From Pseudoxanthomonas sp. J31 (lineage in GTDB: Bacteria; Pseudomonadota; Gammaproteobacteria; Xanthomonadales; Xanthomonadaceae), in contig NZ_AZNZ01000002.1 in the NCBI RefSeq assembly GCF_000510725.1, positions 124,001 to 188,000 of the forward strand: 64,000 nucleotides of DNA. Reading direction: 5' to 3'. Position 1 is the stretch's first letter. Each line of letters begins with the position of its first letter. The notes under the pieces were generated by a model, which was not told the DNA's origin, made no database searches, and saw only the letters and a program-made list of their open reading frames with translations. A program made the translations under genes and the position numbers. This document shows positions 58,411 through 64,000 of the stretch, one piece after another.

Positions 58411-59769
58411 TCAGCCCAGGCTCGCCGAACGCTCGTACCAGTCGATGCGGCGGGTGACCAGCATCACCAGGGCGAGCACGCCGAACAGCAGCAGCGAGCC
58501 CATCAGCAGCGCGTGGTCCTCGGCCGCCAGCAGGCTGTAGAGCATCCCGTACAGCCCGGACAGCAGCCCGGCGAACACGCCGGCGCGCCACCAGCTGCGC
58601 AGCACCCCGGACACGTAGGCGAACTGCAGGCCGATGCAGGCCGCGGCGGAGGCCAGGTAGGCCAGACCGAACGCGACGTGCTCGGACAGGGCCAGCAACA
58701 GCAGGAAGAACACCGCCAGGGCCAGGCCCACCATCAGGTACTGCAGCGGGTGGATGCGCAGCCCCCGCACCAGCTCCAGCAGGGCGAAGCCGACGAAGGT
58801 CAGGACCACGAACAGCACCCCGTACTTGGTGGCGCGGTCCACCCGGGTGTGGGCGTCGACCGGATCGACCAGGGCCACCTCCAGGCTGTCCCAGTCCGCC
58901 GGCGCGCCGGGGCGCGACGCGGCCTGGCCAGTCGCCGGATCGGCCACCGCGGCCAGCACCTGGGCGCGCGCCGCGCTGGCCAGCGAGGACACGCTCCAGC
59001 TGGCGCTGAATCCCTCCGCGCCGACCTCGCGCTGGCTGGGCAGGAAGCGCCCGCCGAACGAGGGATGCGGCCAGGCCGACCGCAGCCGGACTTCGTTGCT
59101 GTCGGCGACCGGCACGATCGCCAGCGACTGGGTGCCGGCCAGCTCCATGCGCAGCCGCGCGCGTGAGGGCTCCAGCCGCCTCGCATCGGCGGCCGGCGGC
59201 ACCAGGCGCGCATGCACGCCGTCCAGGCGGCCGCCCAGGTCGGCGGTGCCGGCGCTCAGCCGCGCCGCGGCGCCATCGACCTCCAGTACCGGGGTGCCGA
59301 CCAGCCCGCGCACGTCGCCCAGGCCGAATGCCAGGTACGGGGTGCCGTAGCGGCGCCCGTCCACGCGCGGCAGGGCCAGCGGCTCGAACGTCGCCTCCAG
59401 CTCGGCCTGCCAGCGGAACACGCGCACGTCGTACAGGCCGACCCGGCGCGCCTCCGGCAGCAGCACGCCGCCGGCGTGCAGCGTGGCCGGCGCCTGCACC
59501 AGGTAGCCGGACACGGTTTCCTCGCGCAGTTCCAGGCGGCCATCGGCGCCGGCCGCGCTCACCCGCCGGGTCGCGGTCCACGGCACCACCCTGAGGGGTC
59601 CGGCCAGCCGCTGCGGCCCGGCCATGCCCTCGGCCACCCGCTGCACCGCCGCGGCGCGGTGTATCTGGCGGTCCTGGACCAGCCCACGGATCATCGCCAG
59701 CGGCACCAGCAGCAACAGCACCAGGGCGCCGACGGTGAGGAACCGCAACAACAGCCTGAATGAAGTCAT
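58411..59769 (-). CDS. creD: Inner membrane protein CreD
   Basis: CreD is the inner-membrane protein controlled by CreBC in several gammaproteobacteria; its loss or excess alters envelope stability and colicin E2 tolerance. The 452-residue protein starts at the ATG 59767-59769 (MTSFRLLLRFLTVGALVLLL). It has one N-terminal helix, a large periplasmic domain (LLPEARRVGLYDVRVFRWQA; ADWDSLEVALVDPV) and five or more C-terminal helices (KYGVLFVVLTFVGFALLELV). It lies 94 bp after creC, and a CreB-type TTCAC box is in the gap. Confidence 0.93.
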   Translation of the reverse strand: MTSFRLLLRFLTVGALVLLLLVPLAMIRGLVQDRQIHRAAAVQRVAEGMAGPQRLAGPLRVVPWTATRRVSAAGADGRLELREETVSGYLVQAPATLHAGGVLLPEARRVGLYDVRVFRWQAELEATFEPLALPRVDGRRYGTPYLAFGLGDVRGLVGTPVLEVDGAAARLSAGTADLGGRLDGVHARLVPPAADARRLEPSRARLRMELAGTQSLAIVPVADSNEVRLRSAWPHPSFGGRFLPSQREVGAEGFSASWSVSSLASAARAQVLAAVADPATGQAASRPGAPADWDSLEVALVDPVDAHTRVDRATKYGVLFVVLTFVGFALLELVRGLRIHPLQYLMVGLALAVFFLLLLALSEHVAFGLAYLASAAACIGLQFAYVSGVLRSWWRAGVFAGLLSGLYGMLYSLLAAEDHALLMGSLLLFGVLALVMLVTRRIDWYERSASLG

Positions 59770-59835
59770 CGGAATGCTCCGCGGTGGACTGCGGCGCATC
59801 CTCGGCGACGTGCGTGGCGGAGCGATGGGGCGTGT

Positions 59836-59851
59836 TTGAAGCCAGGGTGAA
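59836..59851 (-). promoter_or_regulatory. Probable CreB-binding cre-tag upstream of creD
   Basis: The minus strand reads TTCAC-CCTGGC-TTCAA, matching nine of ten defined bases of the E. coli cre-tag TTCAC-N6-TTCAC. Its centre is ~75 bp before the creD ATG and it lies wholly in the creC-creD gap. A clear -10 downstream is not evident. Confidence 0.7.
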
Positions 59852-59863
59852 GTCGGCGCCGGC

Positions 59864-61303
59864 CTAGCCGCGCGGCAGGGCCAGGCCGGCCTCGGCGCCG
59901 CCGCCGGCGCGGTTGCCCAGCCAGGCCCTGCCCCCGTGCAGGCGCGCGACCTCGCGCACGAACGGCAGGCCCAGGCCGGAACTGCGCGGCTGGCCATCGG
60001 GCCGCGGCAGCGAATAGAAGCGCTCGAACACCCGCTCCAGGGCGTAGTCCGGCACGCCCGGTCCGCGGTCGAGCACGCGCAGCACCGCCTGGCCGCCCTC
60101 CTCCGCCAGCGCCAGCACCAGCATGCTGCCGCGCGGAGCGAAGGCCAGGGCGTTGTCCAGCAGGTTGCCCAGCGCCTGGCGCAGCAGGAAGGGATCGCCG
60201 GCGACGCGCGGCGGCTGCGCTGGCAGTTCCAGGCACAGGTCCACGCCCGCCGCGGCCAGGCGCGGCTCGCCCGCCGCCGCGACCACGGCGGCCAGCTCCG
60301 CCAGGTCCACCGGCTCGCGCCGCTGCAGCCAGCCATGCTGCTCGACCTCGGCCAGGGCCAGCAGCTTGTCGATGGTCTCGGTCAGCCGCCCCTGCTGCTG
60401 CAGGATGTTGCGGGCAAAGCGCTGGCGCTCGGCCTCCGGCAGCGGTTCCTGCAGCAGCTCGGCAGCGCCGCGGATCGCCGCCAGCGGGCTCTTCATCTCG
60501 TGGGTCAGCGACTGCACGTACTGCTCCACGTAGGCCTTGCCCTCCAGCTTGCGGCGCATGTCCTCCAGCGCCCGCGCCAGGTCGCCGAGCTCGTCGCGGC
60601 CCGGTGGCGGTGGTGCGGCCGGCTCGCCGGCGGCCACCGCGCGCGCATAGCGGGCCAGGCGGCCGATGCGGCGCGACAGCCAGGCGGTGACCAGCACCGC
60701 GACCAGCGCCGACAGCCCGACCAGCCATGCCCCCTGGTGCAGCATGCGCCGCTGCCCGGCCTCGATGAACGGCTCCAGGCTGCGGTTCGGGCGGGCCACG
60801 GTCAGCACGCCGATCAGCCGTCCCGGATCGTCGGGGTCGTGCACCGGCGCGGCCACGTGCATCACCGTGTGGGCGTGGTCGCCGGGCGCCTCGGGGCTGG
60901 AGCGCGCGCCGTACTCGCCGCGCAGGGTGCGGTAGACGTCGTTCCAGCGCGAGTTGTCGCGGCCCAGGTCGCGCCCGCGCGAGTCGTACACGACGATGCC
61001 GCGGGCATCGGTCACGGTCACCCGCAGGTCGATGCCGCGCTTGGGCACGTCCCAGATGCGCGCGCCCGGGTCGCGCCTGGCCGCCTCGGCCAGCTGCCGG
61101 GCGAAGTCGCCCTCGGCGATGCGCCCGGCCTTGAGGTCGGCGGCGGCCATCACCGCCAGCGCGTTGGCGGTGTCGACCAGGGTGGATTCCATGGCCTGGC
61201 GCACGCCGGGCTTGACCTCGTCCACGAACACCCGCAGCACGAAGAACGCGGCCAGGCCCACGATCAGGAAGAAGCCGAGGAACAGGCGCAGGCCCAGGCG
61301 CAT
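59864..61303 (-). CDS. creC: Sensor histidine kinase CreC
   Basis: The 479-residue sensor kinase has transmembrane helices at about 4-26 and 190-210 flanking a periplasmic domain, then HAMP (216-265). HisKA carries phospho-acceptor H268 in LTHEMKSPLAAIRGAAELL. The HATPase domain has NLLDNALAF, DRGPGVPD and SSGLGLPFVREV. CreC in E. coli responds to growth on minimal medium or fermentation products; in Stenotrophomonas and Aeromonas the system affects beta-lactamase and envelope genes. The start codon directly follows the creB stop. Confidence 0.94.
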   Translation of the reverse strand: MRLGLRLFLGFFLIVGLAAFFVLRVFVDEVKPGVRQAMESTLVDTANALAVMAAADLKAGRIAEGDFARQLAEAARRDPGARIWDVPKRGIDLRVTVTDARGIVVYDSRGRDLGRDNSRWNDVYRTLRGEYGARSSPEAPGDHAHTVMHVAAPVHDPDDPGRLIGVLTVARPNRSLEPFIEAGQRRMLHQGAWLVGLSALVAVLVTAWLSRRIGRLARYARAVAAGEPAAPPPPGRDELGDLARALEDMRRKLEGKAYVEQYVQSLTHEMKSPLAAIRGAAELLQEPLPEAERQRFARNILQQQGRLTETIDKLLALAEVEQHGWLQRREPVDLAELAAVVAAAGEPRLAAAGVDLCLELPAQPPRVAGDPFLLRQALGNLLDNALAFAPRGSMLVLALAEEGGQAVLRVLDRGPGVPDYALERVFERFYSLPRPDGQPRSSGLGLPFVREVARLHGGRAWLGNRAGGGAEAGLALPRG

Positions 61304-61990
61304 TCAGGCCTCGATCGCGTAGCCGAGGCCGCGGTGGGTGCGGATCGGGTCCGGCTCCACGCCGGCGGCGCGCAGCTTGGCGCGCAGGGTCTTGACATGG
61401 GTGTCCACGGTGCGGTCGCCGCTGGCGGCGGCGCTGTCCCAGGCCCGGTCCATCAGCTGGGCGCGGCTGAGGATGGCGCCGGGACGCTGCAGCAGGGCCT
61501 CCAGCAGGGCGTATTCGTAGCGGGTCAGGTCCAGCGGCCGGCCGCGGTAGTGGATGCGGTGCCCGGCGCGGTCCACGGCGAAGTCGCCGCGTTCCAGCCA
61601 GGCTGCGTCCGCGCCCGCGGCGGGGTGCCGGCGCAGGCGCGCGCGCACCCGCGCCACCATCTCCCGCGGCGAGAACGGCTTGGCCACGTAGTCGTCGCCG
61701 CCCAGTTCCAGGCCCAGCACCCGGTCGATCTCCTCGCCACGCGCGGTGAGGAAGATCACCGGCACGCCGCTGAACGCGCGCACCTGGCGGCACACATCGA
61801 AGCCGCCGATGTCCGGCAGGCCCACGTCCAGCACCAGCACGTCGACCCCGCCGGCGCGCACCCGCTCCACCGCCTGCCCCCCGAGCAGGCAGTGCTCGGC
61901 CTGCAGGCCCTCGCTGCGCAGGGCATAGAGCAGCGTGTCGGCGATCGCCGGTTCGTCGTCGACGATGAGGATCAGCGGCGCGGATGGCAT
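61304..61990 (-). CDS. creB: Response regulator CreB (OmpR family)
   Basis: The 228-residue protein starts at the ATG 61988-61990 (MPSAPLILIVDDEPAIADTL). The receiver has D11/D12, phospho-acceptor D55 (LVLDVGLPDIGG), IFLTARG and KPFSPREMVARV. The OmpR winged helix (about 130-228) shows LTRYEYALLEALLQRPGAIL and RTVDTHVKTLRAKL. TATGCT lies 6 bp upstream of the ATG with no space for a ribosome binding site, so the mRNA may be leaderless. It is divergent from rlmJ over 45 bp. Confidence 0.94.
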   Translation of the reverse strand: MPSAPLILIVDDEPAIADTLLYALRSEGLQAEHCLLGGQAVERVRAGGVDVLVLDVGLPDIGGFDVCRQVRAFSGVPVIFLTARGEEIDRVLGLELGGDDYVAKPFSPREMVARVRARLRRHPAAGADAAWLERGDFAVDRAGHRIHYRGRPLDLTRYEYALLEALLQRPGAILSRAQLMDRAWDSAAASGDRTVDTHVKTLRAKLRAAGVEPDPIRTHRGLGYAIEA

Positions 61991-61996
61991 CGGCCA

Positions 61997-62029
61997 AGCA
62001 TAGTCGCGCCCCATGGCGGCGGCTATGCT
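61997..62029. promoter_or_regulatory. Back-to-back -10 elements for creB and rlmJ
   Basis: On the minus strand TATGCT (61997-62002) precedes the creB ATG by 6 bp. On the plus strand TATGCT (62024-62029) precedes the rlmJ ATG by 6 bp. The whole intergenic region is only 45 bp. No good -35 hexamers are seen on either side. Confidence 0.5.
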
Positions 62030-62035
62030 GCGCGC

Positions 62036-62896
62036 ATGAATTACCGCCACGCCTTCCATGCCGGCAACCATGCCGACGTGCTCAAGCACGTCGTCCTGCT
62101 GGCGCACCTGGACGCCCTGCTGCGCAAGGACGGTCCGTTCTTCGTGCTCGACACGCATGCCGGCCGCGGCCGCTACCTGCTGCAGGGCGAGGCCGCCGGC
62201 CGCACCGGCGAGGCGGCCGGCGGCATCCTCGCCCTGGCCGGGCGCGGCGAAGCGCCGCCGGCGGTCGAGCGCTACCTGCGCGCGGTGGCGGCGATCAACC
62301 CGGTCGACGCCCTGCTCGCCTACCCCGGCTCGCCGCTGCTGGCCGCGCAGGCCATGCGCGAACAGGACCGCCTGGCCGCCTGCGAACTGCAGCCGGAGGA
62401 AGCAGCGGAACTGAAGGCGCTGTTCGCCCACGACAGGCGCGTGGCGGTGCACGCGCGCGACGGCTACGACGCGGTGCGCGCCCTGCTGCCGCCGCGGGTG
62501 GACGGAGTGCGCTACGCGCGCGGACTGGTGCTGGTCGACCCGCCGTACGAGGCCCAGGAAGCCGAATACCCGAAGGTGGTGGCGGCGGTACGCGAGGTCC
62601 TGCAGCGCTGGCCGCAGGCGGGCGTGGCGATCTGGTACCCGGTCAAGCAGCGGCGCTCGCTGCAGCCGTTCTTCCGCAAGCTGGCCGGGCTGCCGGCGCG
62701 CTCGGTGCTGCTGGCCGAGCTGCTGGTGCGCCCGGACGACTCGCCGCTGCGCCTCAACGGCAGCGGCATGGCGCTCATCAACCCGCCGTGGAAGCTGGAC
62801 GAGGCCATCGCCCCGGCCCTGCCGTTCCTGCAGCGCCACCTTGGCGAGGCCGGCGCCTCGACCAGGCTGGAGTGGCTCCGGCGCGACGAGGGCTGA
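62036..62896 (+). CDS. rlmJ: 23S rRNA (adenine(2030)-N6)-methyltransferase RlmJ
   Basis: RlmJ methylates A2030 in 23S rRNA. The 286-residue protein begins with MNYRHAFHAGNHADVLKHVV, the diagnostic N-terminus of the family. It has the SAM motif VLDTHAGRGRYLL, a DPPY catalytic motif in LVLVDPPYEAQEAEYPKV and the closing INPPWKLDEAIAPALPFLQ. An open frame continues upstream of the ATG only through antisense creB/creC sequence. Probably leaderless. Confidence 0.95.
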   Translation: MNYRHAFHAGNHADVLKHVVLLAHLDALLRKDGPFFVLDTHAGRGRYLLQGEAAGRTGEAAGGILALAGRGEAPPAVERYLRAVAAINPVDALLAYPGSPLLAAQAMREQDRLAACELQPEEAAELKALFAHDRRVAVHARDGYDAVRALLPPRVDGVRYARGLVLVDPPYEAQEAEYPKVVAAVREVLQRWPQAGVAIWYPVKQRRSLQPFFRKLAGLPARSVLLAELLVRPDDSPLRLNGSGMALINPPWKLDEAIAPALPFLQRHLGEAGASTRLEWLRRDEG

Positions 62897-62902
62897 GCGC
62901 GC

Positions 62903-63823
62903 TCAGGCGGCCGGGCGGTCCTCGCCCTCCGGTTCGAAGAAGCTCCAGCGCACCACCGGGAACCGCGCCTTGAGCGCGCGCTCGACGGTGTCGATGTCCT
63001 CGAGCATGGCCGGGCCATCGTGGGAACGGCGCATGCGCGCATGGGTGGAGACCAGCACGTCGTGGCCCTGCTGCAGGGTGATCACGTGCAGCACCTCGGC
63101 GATCTCCGGGCGCGCCGCCAGGAACTCGGCGACCTGCGCCTGCAGGAAGGGATCGACGCTCTGCCCGATCAGCATGGCCTTGACCTCGATCGCCACCAGC
63201 ACCGCGACCACGATCAGCAGCAGGCCGATGGCGATGGTGCCCAGCGCGTCCCACAGCGGGTTGCCGGTGAGCACCGCCAGGCCAACCGCCACCAGGGCCA
63301 GGACCAGGCCGGTCAGCGCCGCCAGGTCCTCGCCGAAGATCACCACGAGTTCGGCCTGGCGGCTCTCGCGGAACCAGCCCCACAGCGAGCGGCCGCCGCG
63401 CGCCTTGTCCACCTCGCGCAGGCAGGCGCGCATGGAAATGCCCTCGGCGACGATGGCGAACACCAGCACCCCGGCGGCCCACCACCACTGCTCCAGCGGC
63501 TCGGGATGCTGCAGCTTGTGCACGCCCTCGTACACCGAGAACATGCCGCCGACGCTGAACAGCATCACCGCCACCAGGAAGGACCAGAAGTAGATGGCGC
63601 GCCCGTAGCCCAGCGGGTACTCCGGGCTCACCGGACGCTTCGACTGGCGCAGCCCCAGCAGCAGCAGGAGCTGGTTGCCGCAGTCGGCGAAGGAGTGCAC
63701 GGTCTCGGCGAGCATCGCCCCGGAGCCGGTGACGAAGGCGGCCACGCCCTTGGCCAGCGCGATCGCCAGGTTGGCGCCCAGCGCGAAGAAGATCGCGCGC
63801 GTGGAATCTCCATTGCCGGCCAT
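62903..63823 (-). CDS. Cation diffusion facilitator-like transporter
   Basis: The 306-residue protein has six hydrophobic helices and the CDF fold. Helix 2 contains the metal-site pattern HSFADCGN. Helix 5 has FGEDLAALTG with Glu-Asp where zinc transporters such as YiiP have His-x3-Asp, as in the SLC30A9-like branch. The C-terminal cytoplasmic domain (LQAQVAEFLAARPEIAEVLH) follows. The ATG has GGAGGA upstream. Substrate metal is uncertain. It converges on rlmJ with a 6-bp gap. Confidence 0.88.
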   Translation of the reverse strand: MAGNGDSTRAIFFALGANLAIALAKGVAAFVTGSGAMLAETVHSFADCGNQLLLLLGLRQSKRPVSPEYPLGYGRAIYFWSFLVAVMLFSVGGMFSVYEGVHKLQHPEPLEQWWWAAGVLVFAIVAEGISMRACLREVDKARGGRSLWGWFRESRQAELVVIFGEDLAALTGLVLALVAVGLAVLTGNPLWDALGTIAIGLLLIVVAVLVAIEVKAMLIGQSVDPFLQAQVAEFLAARPEIAEVLHVITLQQGHDVLVSTHARMRRSHDGPAMLEDIDTVERALKARFPVVRWSFFEPEGEDRPAA

Positions 63824-63907
63824 GCCTGTCCTCCGTCGCGGGGCCGGCGGAGTCTAGCAAGGCCCCCCGGCTCCCCGCGTGCAGCCCGATGTGGGAATAT
63901 CGGACCC

Positions 63908-64000
63908 ATGCCACGCAACCGGCTTCCCCCCTGGCACGAGGAATTCGTGCTGCCCAACCGCAGGGCCATCCTGATCCGTCCGATCCGCCCGGAAGACGCC
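63908..64000 (+). CDS. GNAT family N-acetyltransferase, N-terminal fragment
   Basis: The first 31 codons of a gene cut by the right edge. The sequence (MPRNRLPPWHEEF..., ending RPIRPEDA) has the typical opening of a GNAT domain, where RPIRPEDA marks strand beta1 and the following turn. I cannot see the acetyl-CoA site. It could be a stand-alone GNAT or Pat-like lysine acetyltransferase. Confidence 0.65.
   Translation, partial: MPRNRLPPWHEEFVLPNRRAILIRPIRPEDA

Noticed and set aside
59936-62035. Upstream continuation of the rlmJ frame to 986 codons
   Set aside because: It is antisense to creC and creB, whose motifs are complete; RlmJ homologues start at MNYRHAFHAGNHADVL.

Overview
The window is a 64 kb, very GC-rich chromosomal segment from a gammaproteobacterium. 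Gene content, gene order and protein flavour point to Xanthomonadaceae (a Lysobacter, Luteimonas or Pseudoxanthomonas-like organism). This placement is an inference from remembered family sequences, not from a search. Nearly all the DNA is coding, codon use looks uniform, and I see no insertion sequence, prophage, integron, CRISPR array or rRNA operon. It is mostly a core-genome region with a few lineage-specific genes.

Layout. (1) 1-8437, minus strand: the classical translation/RNA superoperon, in transcription order initiator tRNA-fMet (metY), rimP, nusA, infB, rbfA, truB, rpsO and pnp (pnp runs off the left edge). (2) 8604-23920, minus: the complete 14-gene complex I operon nuoA to nuoN, with a clear sigma70-type promoter upstream of nuoA and a strong terminator after nuoN. 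(3) 23961-28709, minus: accD-glmM, a 2-oxoglutarate/Fe(II)-type oxygenase, then tpiA-secG-tRNA-Leu(GAG). (4) 28803-36648, plus: a hotdog-fold protein, a DUF502 membrane protein, a queuosine-precursor transporter, a beta-lactamase-fold serine hydrolase, and an ABC ATPase followed by a 1200-residue permease fused to an M1-type metallopeptidase domain. (5) 36731-47283: a FAD amine-oxidase/phytoene-desaturase-like enzyme, a beta-CASP metallo-hydrolase, an M13 lipoprotein peptidase, a rhomboid protease, an alkyltransferase-like DNA-binding protein, the DUF47-Pit phosphate transport pair, a CorC-type protein and ExoD. (6) 47290-57525: a GGDEF-EAL protein, trmJ and suhB (divergent), then tgt-yajC-secD-secF and rlmD. 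(7) 57664-64000: an orphan receiver-HPt protein, the creB-creC-creD system, rlmJ, a CDF-type transporter and the start of a GNAT acetyltransferase.

How the genes work together: regions 1 and 2 supply translation initiation, transcription elongation control and respiratory NADH oxidation. Two steps of tRNA queuosine biology (precursor import and tgt) lie in separate places. accD/glmM feed fatty acid and cell-wall precursor synthesis. creBC with creD forms an envelope or nutrient-stress two-component system, and a near-perfect CreB-type box lies directly upstream of creD.

The most interesting leads are that cre-tag in front of creD, a 45-bp divergent promoter (creB/rlmJ) where both genes appear leaderless with the same TATGCT-N6-ATG layout, the permease-M1 peptidase fusion with non-canonical zinc-ligand spacing, an unexplained palindrome between accD and the hotdog gene, and a small atypical intergenic island near 51.5 kb. 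I did not find anything I would confidently call a wholly new system.
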